Counted from the first letter of the stretch, positions 8,849 through 17,587 are shown. The stretch: 64,000 bases of DNA from Vibrio spartinae (GCF_024347135.1 NZ_AP024908.1:248001-312000); one strand, 5' to 3'. Notes: a model not told the origin generated them from the letters alone. Numbers and translations are program-made.

Positions 8849-9892
8849 ATGAACGGCAGATATGAGAAAAGTGTCTCTAATGTATTAGCGCGTAATATGA
8901 TTCAACAGTTGTCGCTACACGATATTGATATTGATACGATTTTAAGACGTTGTGGTATCAGCGAGTATGAACTCAATCGGCCCAATGGCAGGTTTGCCGA
9001 ACGAACCCATTACCAGTTTATGCTCGAAACGATGAAATATAGTCGTTATATCTATGAGTCGTCGTCAATTCAGTCATTATTTAATAAATTTCCCGAACTG
9101 ATTGGCTTATGCATGAACGAATCTTCAGCGGTTCAGGCAGCGGAGAGTTTTATTCGCTACCGTATGTTGATTGGTAGTTGTGACCGCTGTGATCTGAACG
9201 TTGAGGGGAATCGACTCAAATTGACATATATTGATGACGGCCCCGAAGAACTATCGACCAGTGCACTGGGGAATTTCATCATCTGTCGGGAACTGCTTAA
9301 AATGTATTTACCTGTAATGTCGGTACAGGTCAGTCTGACGCATGTGGGCTCGCTCTCCCGGCATATCGTTAATGATTGCCTGGAAACCCAGTGTTTACTG
9401 CATCAGCGTGAAAATTGTTTGATTATCGAAAGTCCTTCGCTGCACGCTTCCTATCCCCACTTTAATCCACAACTGAATCAGTTACAAAAAACGTATCTGG
9501 AGGATTCATGCCGTCAGATCAATGCACAGCAAACATTTGTGGTGGTGGTGGAAGAATTGATTGAGTCACTGCTGTTGCAGCAGCATATTCACAACGAACA
9601 TTCGGTGCTCCAGTGTGTTTGCAGCCATTTAAAGATGAGTCGTTGGACGCTGAACAATAAGCTACAGCAAGATCATCAGTCTTTTACCGATGTGTTGAAC
9701 CGGGTACGGCTGAAAAAAGCCTGTGAGTTGTTGGTTGAAACCCAAAAAAGCATGAAAGAAATTAGCGAGCTCGTTTACTTCTCTTCGCAGGCCGTGTTTT
9801 CGAGGTTTTTTCGACTTCATGCCAACATGTCGCCGATCCAATATCGGAAAAAATTAGCAAATCACTCGCCTTCATCCGTTGAGGTCTTTTGA
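8849..9892 (+). CDS. AraC family transcriptional regulator with arabinose-binding-type N-terminal domain
   Basis: A 347-residue regulator. The N-terminal two thirds resembles the Arabinose_bd/OruR-type effector domain (ARNMIQQLSLHDIDIDTILRRCGI start). The C-terminal 95 residues form the AraC double helix-turn-helix: HLKMSRWTLNNKLQQDHQSF for the first motif and MKEISELVYFSSQAVFSRFFRLHANMSPIQYRK for the second. The start has GAGAAAGAG upstream. It follows the GH3 gene in the same direction but behind a terminator, so it is a separate transcript. Control of GH3 is a guess from position; effector unknown. Confidence 0.9.
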   Translation: MNGRYEKSVSNVLARNMIQQLSLHDIDIDTILRRCGISEYELNRPNGRFAERTHYQFMLETMKYSRYIYESSSIQSLFNKFPELIGLCMNESSAVQAAESFIRYRMLIGSCDRCDLNVEGNRLKLTYIDDGPEELSTSALGNFIICRELLKMYLPVMSVQVSLTHVGSLSRHIVNDCLETQCLLHQRENCLIIESPSLHASYPHFNPQLNQLQKTYLEDSCRQINAQQTFVVVVEELIESLLLQQHIHNEHSVLQCVCSHLKMSRWTLNNKLQQDHQSFTDVLNRVRLKKACELLVETQKSMKEISELVYFSSQAVFSRFFRLHANMSPIQYRKKLANHSPSSVEVF

Positions 9893-9989
9893 ACTGAGGG
9901 CCAAAGGCATCACCACACAACCGAATGCGCATTTTTATCACTTTCCGCCATTGGGTCGCGTGGCTTATACAAGCGTGTCAGAGGTGTGA

Positions 9990-10598
9990 CTAAAAAAACT
10001 GCCAAACGACACTATGCTCAGATCCCATACTCCAAAGGAGTACCACCACTGCCAATAATGCTTCCAGAATCAATACACCGACTCCGAGTGTGGTTCCCGA
10101 GAGAATGAACCCCCGTTTATGGCTGATCCCCAGAAAGTTGGGTGTGCCCTTATACAGCAGATAAGCGGTATAGATAACCCCGCCTACTAAGGCGAGCAGA
10201 CAAAGCCAAAACACCGGATAAATTGCAAAAATACCGGTCAAGAACATCGGTGTAGCGATGTATCCGGCAAAGATAATACAGTCACGCTGTGAGGGTCGAT
10301 TGGGGAGCTTGCGGGCGAGCCAGTAGATCAGGCTACCGACAAGACCGACAGCGAGCAAAATTAAAGCATAAAATGCCACACCGAGAGCAAGTCCATTCAT
10401 CAGAGACACTTTGTAGGTTTCTTCGCCACCAAATGTCCACCCAACTTGCGTTGTACCGATCAATGAAGCGACGACCGGGATCGCTGCCATCCATAATACA
10501 TGATGTAAATAGAGGTGACTGATCGTTTCCTGTTCTGCATTAATCTCACGCCATTCGCGTTCTGGATGGTGTAATAATCCCCATACATGGTTACTCAT
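9990..10598 (-). CDS. Yip1/YIP domain inner-membrane protein
   Basis: A 202-residue protein with five hydrophobic segments after a soluble N-terminus that reads HHPEREWREINAEQ, the characteristic opening of bacterial Yip1-family (DUF1282-like) proteins. Conserved YIATPMFLTGI lies in the middle. Function in bacteria is not established. It is transcribed towards the AraC gene and divergently from the decarboxylase operon; no operon partner. Confidence 0.82.
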   Translation of the reverse strand: MSNHVWGLLHHPEREWREINAEQETISHLYLHHVLWMAAIPVVASLIGTTQVGWTFGGEETYKVSLMNGLALGVAFYALILLAVGLVGSLIYWLARKLPNRPSQRDCIIFAGYIATPMFLTGIFAIYPVFWLCLLALVGGVIYTAYLLYKGTPNFLGISHKRGFILSGTTLGVGVLILEALLAVVVLLWSMGSEHSVVWQFF

Positions 10599-10849
10599 CG
10601 TTAGCCCCTTATTTATTTCTGTTGTCAGAATGACTTTGACAGCTGAATAAAAGTGGTCAAATATTAACCATTATCAATCAGTATAGACTGAACCTTTCAA
10701 GGACACACAATCAGAATCATTTACATTTATCTCCCCGTTTAACCTCTCTGTTTCACCGCGAAATCGTGCGGCTATCTCACTAATCTATCGCTATTTACAT
10801 CGACAGAGATTGAGGTCGTCAGTCGTAATCAGATGAGGTAATAAGCGTA

Positions 10850-12340
10850 ATGCAGCAGAAATTGGCAATTGGGGAAAGCTGTTTGAGTGAGGCGGATAAA
10901 GAGGCGATCCTGTCAGATTATTTTATGGCATTGGATCAGCAAAAGGCCTCTTTTTTGGGGTATCAGACCAACCAACAGGTTGAATTCCCCTCAAGGCTGT
11001 TGCCTTTTCTTACTTTGAATTTGCTTAATCTCGGTGACGGATTCGAAGACGGCAGCTACCGGATCAATGCAAAACAATTTGAACGGGCAGTGCTGGATTA
11101 TTATGCGCAGTTATGTGGCTTTGCCGGCTCGTATACACAGCGTCGGTATTGGGGATATCTGACCGCAATGGGGTCAACTGAAGGGAATCTTTATGCACTC
11201 TGGAATGCGCGGGATTTCTTACGGGGACATCCGGTTGAAGGCTCGGTTGAAGGTTACGCCGAGGCCGCCACGACAGATTATCCGCCCGTGTTGATCTGCT
11301 CGGGGGCGACCCACTATTCGATTTATAAAGCCAGTCAAATGGTTGGTGTCAGCTTATTCCACGATATCGGGCCGGGTTTAGGCGCGTGCCCGATTAATCA
11401 GGGCAACTGGTACCAGCCACTGGCTGTTGATGAAAACGATGCGGTGATCATTGAAGATCTATATGCATTGGTCGAATTTTTCACCGCTGCGCAGTATCCG
11501 GTGATTGTGGTGCTGAATCATGGCACAACGTTCAGCGGTGGCAGCGATGCGATTTATACGATTCTGACGCGCCTGAAGCCACTACTGGGGAACAACACCC
11601 CACAACAACGGCGTTACTGGATCCATGTTGACGGGGCACTGGCAGTCAATTTCTCACCTTATTTACATGTCGGATCCACACCATTTGCCATCACGGATGA
11701 ACCCGATGAATTTCGTCATCCGGATGTGATGTCTTTATGTACCAGTCCTTATAAGTGGCTGGGCATGCCGTGGGCTTGCGGTATTTATCTCATGCAAGAA
11801 CGCTATAAAGTCGGGTCATCTGCCCGGCCGGTTTATATCGGCAGCCGGGATTCAACGGTGTCCGGCTCCCGGCAAGGGATATTCTCCGTCTATCTATGGG
11901 ATCTCCTCGTCACACTTGGCAAGGCGGGTTTGCAACAGTTGGCCGATGCCAATGAACATCTGGCCAATGATACCCAGCACCGCCTTGAGCAGTTGTTTCA
12001 GCAGTTAGACCCAAGCGGCAAACAGTTACGTGTGATGCCGCGGCCGCATCACAGTAATATTGTCCGCTTTACTGCGCCGAATCCTGCGGTGATCGATACA
12101 TTCTCTCTGGCGCAGAATGATGTGGTGAGCGATGGGCAATTACAGCGGATGTGTCACGTGGTCATCTTAAGCCATGTGACCCCAGCCGCGATTGAGCGAC
12201 TACTGGATGCCCTCGCACATCCCAACGCATTTTCACGACCATCCCGACCCAAAAATCCACTGACCGATCTGCGGTCAATGCGCCATCTCTACGGGGCATT
12301 ATCTGATGATGCCGCATCGCAAGCGGAGCGTTTTATATGA
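10850..12340 (+). CDS. PLP-dependent group II amino acid decarboxylase (histidine/serine decarboxylase-like)
   Basis: A 496-residue protein of the pyridoxal-dependent decarboxylase family (PF00282 type). Visible motifs: RYWGYLTAMGSTEGNLYALW, the cofactor-stacking region SGATHYSIYKA, the HVDGAL motif with the pyridine-N-binding aspartate (about D261), and TSPYKWLGMP with the Schiff-base lysine (about K302). The YWGY...GSTEGN and (S)xxKWLG(M)P patterns resemble histidine and serine decarboxylases more than glutamate decarboxylase. Product would be a primary amine. It is the first gene of a four-gene operon; its stop overlaps the channel gene start (ATGA at 12337-12340). The start has GAGGTAATAAGCGTA upstream. 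Substrate is not determined. Confidence 0.9.
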   Translation: MQQKLAIGESCLSEADKEAILSDYFMALDQQKASFLGYQTNQQVEFPSRLLPFLTLNLLNLGDGFEDGSYRINAKQFERAVLDYYAQLCGFAGSYTQRRYWGYLTAMGSTEGNLYALWNARDFLRGHPVEGSVEGYAEAATTDYPPVLICSGATHYSIYKASQMVGVSLFHDIGPGLGACPINQGNWYQPLAVDENDAVIIEDLYALVEFFTAAQYPVIVVLNHGTTFSGGSDAIYTILTRLKPLLGNNTPQQRRYWIHVDGALAVNFSPYLHVGSTPFAITDEPDEFRHPDVMSLCTSPYKWLGMPWACGIYLMQERYKVGSSARPVYIGSRDSTVSGSRQGIFSVYLWDLLVTLGKAGLQQLADANEHLANDTQHRLEQLFQQLDPSGKQLRVMPRPHHSNIVRFTAPNPAVIDTFSLAQNDVVSDGQLQRMCHVVILSHVTPAAIERLLDALAHPNAFSRPSRPKNPLTDLRSMRHLYGALSDDAASQAERFI

Positions 12341-13341
12341 TCAAAAAAGAGATACTCTCGGCAATCGCCAGCTTGGTCTGGTTCTGTTCTCCAGCGCTAT
12401 ATGCTCAATATGTGGTGGACACGTCAGTCTCGATTAACAAAATCTATGGGGTGAATACGGTCGATCAGACCTATAAAGTTGACGGTTATCTGGTGACATC
12501 CTGGGATGAACCCGATCCGACTTATCGACCCGCCAGTGGCGAGCGGGTTTATGAGAATCATCACGCCGATCAATTGATGAATGACGGGCTCTGGGTTCCG
12601 GCATTTGAGTTTATCAATATCATCGGCCAGCGTCAGACCGCTAACCGACGGGTTGTGATCTCCGCCGATGGGCGAGTGACGTACAATGAGCGCTTTCAGG
12701 GACTGTTCACGACCACGATGGACTTTCGGCAATTTCCCTTTGATTATCAGACGTTTGTGCTGATGATGGAACCATTTTCTTATGAGCAGAAACAACTCGT
12801 ATTTGGCACCGCCCGGATTAATATTGAGGCCTTAGAAAATCAAGCGCTCAGCGAATGGCAAATGCAAGGAAAGCCTCAAGCACGCGTGAGTCGCTCGGAT
12901 TATGCACACTTACAAAGCGGTATTTTGAGTCACTTCTCGCGTTTAACGATCAGCATTCAGGCATTACGTAAACCTGATTATTATCTCTGGCGTTTTATTT
13001 TGCCGCTGTCTTTGATTTTAGTGGCGTCATGGGCCGTCTTTTGGATTGAAGGCTTTTCTGAACGTCTGATGACCTCTTTCACCATGATGCTCACCGTGGT
13101 TGCTTACACATTTTATACCAGTAGTTTGTTGCCGAGGCTGCCATATACAACCTTGATCGAGCGGATGGTGATTATGGGGTATGTCAGTATATTTGCGGCA
13201 ATTATCGTGATTGTCTTCGTCAAAATCCGGGATGAGAAAGGACGGCCGGTCGAATATGTGATACCGCGTTGCCGGGTCATTTTCCCCGCCTTATTTCTGA
13301 TCGCAATGAGTGTACTCATCGGGGTGAATGGTGGCTTATGA
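12337..13341 (+). CDS. ELIC-like pentameric ligand-gated ion channel subunit
   Basis: A 334-residue subunit: signal peptide (1-23), extracellular ligand-binding domain, then four membrane helices (M1 about 218-237, M2 243-262, M3 275-296, M4 313-331). From memory of the Erwinia/Dickeya channel ELIC, the similarity is high along the chain (INKIYGVNT, TYKVDGY, FPFD, LTVVAY, LPRLPYTT). As in other prokaryotic members the Cys-loop lacks cysteines (FPFD at 133-136). Residues aligned to the ELIC agonist site are kept: E91, R105, E145, F147, Y189, F200. Differences: two residues missing before INKIYG, where ELIC has an aromatic site residue; loop C two residues shorter; methionine at pore position 2' (M245) where ELIC has glutamine; 9' Leu (L252) and 16' Phe (F259) kept. 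Expected role: amine-gated cation channel in the inner membrane. Coupled by ATGA overlaps to both neighbours. Confidence 0.95.
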   Translation: MIKKEILSAIASLVWFCSPALYAQYVVDTSVSINKIYGVNTVDQTYKVDGYLVTSWDEPDPTYRPASGERVYENHHADQLMNDGLWVPAFEFINIIGQRQTANRRVVISADGRVTYNERFQGLFTTTMDFRQFPFDYQTFVLMMEPFSYEQKQLVFGTARINIEALENQALSEWQMQGKPQARVSRSDYAHLQSGILSHFSRLTISIQALRKPDYYLWRFILPLSLILVASWAVFWIEGFSERLMTSFTMMLTVVAYTFYTSSLLPRLPYTTLIERMVIMGYVSIFAAIIVIVFVKIRDEKGRPVEYVIPRCRVIFPALFLIAMSVLIGVNGGL

Positions 13342-14831
13342 AATTATTACAATCAACTCGGACATGGTTTGATGCAACCCTTGCGGCGACTGTTTTCGTT
13401 GGGTTATTAGGCATCACCACTTATTTGTTATATGCCAAATCCGTCGGCGCACTCGAAGAGCAGATTAAAGCCGGGCTGATGTCAACGGTCAGCGCATCGG
13501 CAACCACCTTAGATGGCGATATCCATCGCCATTTTCAGGCAGACACATCACCGGATGAGCCGGAATATCATGCCATGGCAATGCATATGGAGCGTATTCG
13601 GCAGGCTGCAACAGGGGTACGGTATATCTACACCTGTATTCTCAAACCTCAAGGGGTTTATTTTGTCGTGAACCCCAGCCCACAGAATGACGGTGACGGA
13701 GACGGAATACCGGATCCACCACCTGCGTTAATGACCCTTTATGATGATGCCCCTCAGGAATTAATAGCGGCACTGACGCATCAGGAAGTCAGTGTTTCAA
13801 GTATGCCTTATCGGGATCAATGGGGCACATTTATCAGTGCTTATGCGCCGTTTTATGATGCGCAGGGAGAGTTTGTCGGGGTGTTGGCGATGGACTTAGA
13901 GTTAAGCGGTTTTTATAAGCGGCTGAGTCAGATTCAACGCGTGTTCGGCAAAGCGAAGATCATCATTTTGTTTATCGGACTGGTTACTGGTCTGGTGGTT
14001 TGGTGGATTCGACGTGCCTATGTGAATAATCTTCATGTACTGGAAGCGACAGAGAAGCAAGCCGCCCAGACCTTGGCTCACATGCGTTATCGGCGGGATG
14101 TACTGCTGGAAATCGTGCGATATTACTTTCATCAGTTACCGGAACCGTACCGTGATCAATTGACTGACAGTGATCAGCCGACAGACAGAGAGCAACCGAC
14201 AGACAGAGCGCAACAAAGTAGCAGCATCAGCGACGGTTCTCCTGAGCAACATCCTTTCGAACCAACGGATACGCCCCATCTGACCGAGACTTTCAATCAG
14301 GTCAACCCCGAGGAAAACCACCAGCAAGCGATTTATCACTATGCCCGGAGTTTTGGTGATATGACGACCGTGGTGGAGTCATTTTACTTGGCAGATTGGT
14401 TCGACAAGCTCAATACAAACATACAACAGGGCGGGTATGCTTCACATCAATGGTTGGGTGAGATGCAGCATCCCGTAGAGGGAGACTGCCAAGTCCTGTT
14501 GGATACTTTCTGTGAGTTTTACCATCGTCTCAGTCAGCTGTTGCGGCAATCGGTGAGTGCACAGACTCAGATCGCGCAAGAAAGTCTCGCGCATTGGCAA
14601 TTGGTGACGGAAATTTCAATCGAGGATGAGGTGCAATGGACACGATGTCGGCGGCTGTTCAAAATTTCAGCCGCACATGATATGACGCATCGGTTAGCTG
14701 CTTTATCTGCAACAGAGCTCCATCTTTTAAAAGTCATTTATCTGCTGCAACAGTTGGGGAGTGAATTGACACTGACGGATGATGGTGTACTGCGGATCAC
14801 TTGGCAAGTCAGTAAGGAGCAAAGCGAATGA
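13338..14831 (+). CDS. Membrane sensor protein with periplasmic Cache-like domain and degenerate kinase-like C-terminus
   Basis: A 497-residue protein: membrane helix near residues 14-36, a periplasmic domain of about 170 residues, second helix near 205-228, cytoplasmic remainder. The periplasmic part has single-Cache features (VRYIYTCILKPQGVYFVVNPS; WGTFISAYAPFYDAQGEFVGVLAMD). A hydrophilic linker holds a short duplicated DREQPTDRAQ-like stretch. The last 40 residues (LHLLKVIYLLQQLGSELTL...) resemble the end of a histidine-kinase ATPase domain, but I see no N or G boxes and no convincing phospho-acceptor histidine region, so kinase activity is doubtful. Start chosen at ATG 13338, overlapping the channel stop; its own stop overlaps the MFS start. 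It may sense the same ligand as the channel, which is inference. Confidence 0.75.
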   Translation: MKLLQSTRTWFDATLAATVFVGLLGITTYLLYAKSVGALEEQIKAGLMSTVSASATTLDGDIHRHFQADTSPDEPEYHAMAMHMERIRQAATGVRYIYTCILKPQGVYFVVNPSPQNDGDGDGIPDPPPALMTLYDDAPQELIAALTHQEVSVSSMPYRDQWGTFISAYAPFYDAQGEFVGVLAMDLELSGFYKRLSQIQRVFGKAKIIILFIGLVTGLVVWWIRRAYVNNLHVLEATEKQAAQTLAHMRYRRDVLLEIVRYYFHQLPEPYRDQLTDSDQPTDREQPTDRAQQSSSISDGSPEQHPFEPTDTPHLTETFNQVNPEENHQQAIYHYARSFGDMTTVVESFYLADWFDKLNTNIQQGGYASHQWLGEMQHPVEGDCQVLLDTFCEFYHRLSQLLRQSVSAQTQIAQESLAHWQLVTEISIEDEVQWTRCRRLFKISAAHDMTHRLAALSATELHLLKVIYLLQQLGSELTLTDDGVLRITWQVSKEQSE

Positions 14832-15973
14832 AAAATTATGCACCGATGTTACTCATCATGGCAACGCTGTTGGTTCAGCTCTCCTCCGGAATTAACTACG
14901 TCACGATACCCGTCGTGATGGATGAACAGGGTATTGGTAATACGTCTATCGGGATCGCGATGGCTTTTGAGATTATTGGTGTCCTACTGTTTTACCGACC
15001 GTTGAGTCAGTATCTGAGCCGCTTTGGTATCTTGATTTCGTTGTTGATATTAACGTTATTCAGATCCCTGAGTCTGTTACTGATGGCTCATGCAGGACAC
15101 TACGGATTATGGCTGGTCAGTATTTTTAGCTATGGTTTGTCCACGGGAATGCTACTGGTTTTACTGCAGACTTGGCTGAATATTAGTGTTCAAGGGAAAG
15201 CGAAAGGTTTAATGATGGGGTTGTACTCCTCAGCGCTCTCTTGTGGCATCGCCTTAGGGCCGATCATCGTACAACTGATCCATCTTACGATCGATTGGCG
15301 GTTTGAGACCGGCGCGTTGATAACCTTATTGCCGTTACTCTTGTGTCTCGGTCTGAAAGCAAAGGGACAGGCAATGCATCGCTTGGGGGTTGTCCGGTTC
15401 AGTTTTGCTTTTCGGCACGCCAAAATCATCCTGGTGGCGGCGTTTGTCGGGGGAATCAGCTTTTTTGGTCTACCGGGATTTTTGACCTTGTACGGACTCC
15501 ATAATGGATTATCTGAACCACAGGCTCAGCTATTACTCACTATGTTTATGACCGGCAGTGTCAGCCTTGGTATTCTCATGAGCGCTTTTGCCTCGATTCT
15601 GAACCGCCGTACGGTAGTGTTGTGCTGTATTTTCGGATCTGTGGTTTGTGCCGTGTTTCTGTCCATGGCGGTCTATGCGAAGTATTGGGTTGCGTTGGCG
15701 CTACTGTTTGTCTGGGGAGGCTGTATGGGGGGAATCTACGGGATTGGTCTGACGGTGATGGGAGAACGTTTCTGCCAACAGGATCAAATGTCGGCCAATA
15801 TGAGTTACACCCTGATGGATTCTTTTGGTGGCATTATCGGTTTACTGCTGATAGGTGCGATGCTCGATATATTCGGTTCTGAAGGGATGACCACTGTATT
15901 GATTGTATTTGGTTGCCTGCTGCTGGTGTTTGCGGTGTACGAGATGTTGGCTCCGAGACGAACATACGAGTAA
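14828..15973 (+). CDS. MFS transporter
   Basis: A 381-residue protein with about twelve hydrophobic segments, consistent with a compact major facilitator (two six-helix halves). The loop between helices 2 and 3 (LSRFGILISLLI) sits where the family signature lies, though the usual GxLaDrxGrr pattern is weak. It is the last gene of the decarboxylase-channel-sensor operon, starting inside the sensor stop codon. In this context it could export or import the decarboxylase substrate or amine product; no specificity is visible. Confidence 0.85.
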   Translation: MKNYAPMLLIMATLLVQLSSGINYVTIPVVMDEQGIGNTSIGIAMAFEIIGVLLFYRPLSQYLSRFGILISLLILTLFRSLSLLLMAHAGHYGLWLVSIFSYGLSTGMLLVLLQTWLNISVQGKAKGLMMGLYSSALSCGIALGPIIVQLIHLTIDWRFETGALITLLPLLLCLGLKAKGQAMHRLGVVRFSFAFRHAKIILVAAFVGGISFFGLPGFLTLYGLHNGLSEPQAQLLLTMFMTGSVSLGILMSAFASILNRRTVVLCCIFGSVVCAVFLSMAVYAKYWVALALLFVWGGCMGGIYGIGLTVMGERFCQQDQMSANMSYTLMDSFGGIIGLLLIGAMLDIFGSEGMTTVLIVFGCLLLVFAVYEMLAPRRTYE

Positions 15974-16035
15974 GACGGATTTCGATACAAATATTGGCGG
16001 AGATTGTCTTGATTATGCGTTATGGGCACCACGGA

Positions 16036-16066
16036 TTGCAAAATGAGAATAAATTTTCATTTTGAG
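16036..16066 (+). promoter_or_regulatory. LuxO-type activator boxes upstream of Qrr copy 1
   Basis: TTGCAAAATGAG at 16036-16047 and the inverted CATTTTGAG at 16059-16067. The same arrangement occurs upstream of copies 2 and 3. LuxO sites are known to read TTGCA-W3-TGCAA; these are good half-matches about 115 bases before the promoter. Confidence 0.7.
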
Positions 16067-16151
16067 AAATTATTATGAGTCAATATGCTATAAATTGATT
16101 TCTTAATAAAAAATAATCAATTTAAACAGGTAGTTAAACTATATTGAAAAG

Positions 16152-16168
16152 TTGGCATGTATAGTGCA
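16152..16168 (+). promoter_or_regulatory. Sigma-54 promoter of Qrr copy 1
   Basis: TTGGCATGTATAGTGCA has GG at 16154 and GC at 16166, the exact 12-base spacing of -24/-12 promoters. It predicts a start at 16179, which is the first base of TGACCC, the usual 5' end of Qrr RNAs. Confidence 0.88.
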
Positions 16169-16178
16169 CTAATAAGAG

Positions 16179-16281
16179 TGACCCTTTAAAGCCGAAGGGT
16201 CACCTAGCCAACTGACGTTGTTAGTGAACCTAATTTGTTCATATTGATAGCCAATCACGATTTTTGTGATTGGCTTTTTTT
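16179..16281 (+). ncRNA. qrr: Qrr quorum-regulatory small RNA, copy 1
   Basis: The 103-base gene begins TGACCCTTTA and contains the GGGTCACCTAGCCAACTGAC and GTTGTTAGTGAAC segments that are nearly invariant in Vibrio Qrr RNAs (first hairpin and target-pairing region). It ends in the terminator GCCAATCAC-gattttt-GTGATTGGC plus seven T (16250-16281). Qrr RNAs act with Hfq on the luxR/hapR-type master regulator mRNA and are switched on by phosphorylated LuxO with sigma-54. This copy differs from copies 2 and 3 in the first stem (GCCGAAGGGTC) and the terminator loop. Sits downstream of the MFS gene and convergent with the binding-protein gene. Confidence 0.95.
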
Positions 16282-16337
16282 ATTGGAGAGACCGTCTATG
16301 GGATTGCTTATCCTCAGTGTCAACATCCGCTGATAAG

Positions 16338-17294
16338 TTATGGGTGTTGTGATGTAGCCTTTGATTCTGTTGAAGTGGGTTGCGGACGAGAGATAAATTC
16401 AATTGGTGTGTGTAATTGGCCTTGAACCGTTTTTCCCTGAAGTGCTTTATGCATGAGCCAGACGCTTTGGTAGCCCATTTTAAACGGGAGTTGAATGACA
16501 TAGCCGTACAGTTCTCCCTTCTTGAGGCTTTCAATCATGATTTCTTGCTCATCAAAGCCGATATGAACGACATCGGATGGACTCCGATGGTCTTCTCGGG
16601 CAATTAACACACCAATCGTCGTGGTATCATTCGGGGTGAAAATGCCATCGATTTGATCAAATTGATCGAGGATTTCTCCTGATCTTGAACGCGAATCACC
16701 GACTTGAGTGCCCAAATAAGCATCGGCAATAATGGTCAATCCTATCTTTTGAGCCTCATCGGCAAAGCCACGTTCTCTCGCATCTGTCGATGCCACGCCT
16801 TTCTTGAGTCGAAAGAGGATAACATTTCCCTGATATCCTAATGCTTTCCCCATTTTTTGAGCGGCCAGTTGCCCCGCAGCATAGTTATCCGTGGTCACAG
16901 AAGCAAGCCGATCACCACCGGTATCCCGATCAATATAAATCGTCGGAACACCCTCGGTATTTAAGCGAGTGATATCCTGATTACGACTGACATCTGACGG
17001 AGCGATAATGAGACCACGGCAGTGAAACAGCCTCATTGTATTATCTAAGACGAATTTTTGCCCGGCAGAATCGGAATCTTCAACGGTTCCTCTGGCGTAG
17101 ATCTGCAATCCCAATTCTTTGCCTGCTTGCGTTGCGCCTTCAATAACTTTTGACCAAAATGGCCGACTGGTACTGCCGGATGTGATCACCGTGACACAAT
17201 TTTGCCTCTCTTCCGAGGCGGATTGTGCGCTCAGAGGGATGGCTAGTGTGAGGATAAAACCAGTGATAAAAGCGGATACGATCCTGAAATTCAT
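16338..17294 (-). CDS. Orphan RbsB-like periplasmic sugar-binding protein
   Basis: A 318-residue secreted protein (signal peptide 1-26) of the type I periplasmic binding protein family: CVTVITSGSTSRPFWSKVIEGA opening, LIIAPSD motif in the first lobe, YIDRDTGG, VTTDNYAAGQLAAQKMGKAL, and DGIFTPNDTTTIGV. This is the ribose/galactose/AI-2 type fold. No permease or ATPase gene accompanies it; it lies alone between Qrr copies 1 and 2, and a chemoreceptor gene lies beyond copy 2. It might present a ligand to a chemoreceptor or sensor kinase, as LuxP or LsrB do, but it is not recognisably LuxP. A (ACG)6 tract sits just before its weak ribosome binding site. Confidence 0.88.
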   Translation of the reverse strand: MNFRIVSAFITGFILTLAIPLSAQSASEERQNCVTVITSGSTSRPFWSKVIEGATQAGKELGLQIYARGTVEDSDSAGQKFVLDNTMRLFHCRGLIIAPSDVSRNQDITRLNTEGVPTIYIDRDTGGDRLASVTTDNYAAGQLAAQKMGKALGYQGNVILFRLKKGVASTDARERGFADEAQKIGLTIIADAYLGTQVGDSRSRSGEILDQFDQIDGIFTPNDTTTIGVLIAREDHRSPSDVVHIGFDEQEIMIESLKKGELYGYVIQLPFKMGYQSVWLMHKALQGKTVQGQLHTPIEFISRPQPTSTESKATSQHP

Positions 17295-17305
17295 TATTTT
17301 TCTCT

Positions 17306-17323
17306 CGTCGTCGTCGTCGTCGT
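17306..17323. repeat. Trinucleotide repeat, six CGT units (ACG on the coding strand)
   Basis: Six perfect CGT copies lie 11 bases upstream of the binding-protein ATG (minus strand: ACG x6, then AGAGAAAAATA, then ATG). The only Shine-Dalgarno-like bases (CGAGAGAA) adjoin the tract, so changes in repeat number would shift upstream spacing or leader structure. Confidence 0.9.
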
Positions 17324-17444
17324 GACATTATCTCGATTATTATAAGTCTGATTTCATAGTTATGAGAAAATAAGTTCAAACTTGTTGTCGATGTCACGTA
17401 GCGAACCTCGTCCGGTTTTTCTGGCTCGCCCCGAATGTATATGT

Positions 17445-17475
17445 TTGCAAAATGAGAATTAATTTTTATTTTGCA
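17445..17475 (+). promoter_or_regulatory. LuxO-type activator boxes upstream of Qrr copy 2
   Basis: TTGCAAAAT (17445-17453) and the inverted ATTTTGCA (17468-17475) flank an AT-rich centre. Placed about 115 bases before the sigma-54 promoter, as for copies 1 and 3. Confidence 0.72.
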
Positions 17476-17560
17476 TTCTGCTTATGTCTGTGTATGCAAT
17501 AAAATCTAAAGACATTGAAATAAAAATAAGTAAAATCAATTACTTAACTTATTTTAAAAC

Positions 17561-17577
17561 TTGGCACGCATTGTGCT
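17561..17577 (+). promoter_or_regulatory. Sigma-54 promoter of Qrr copy 2
   Basis: TTGGCACGCATTGTGCT: GG at 17563, GC at 17575, 12 bases apart. TGGCAC is a perfect -24 element. Predicted start 17588. Confidence 0.92.
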
Positions 17578-17587
17578 TTATATACAT

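Noticed and set aside
16338..17294. Calling the binding protein LuxP
   Set aside because: It has the same fold class, but it is shorter than LuxP, no luxQ is adjacent, and I see no LuxP-specific residues.
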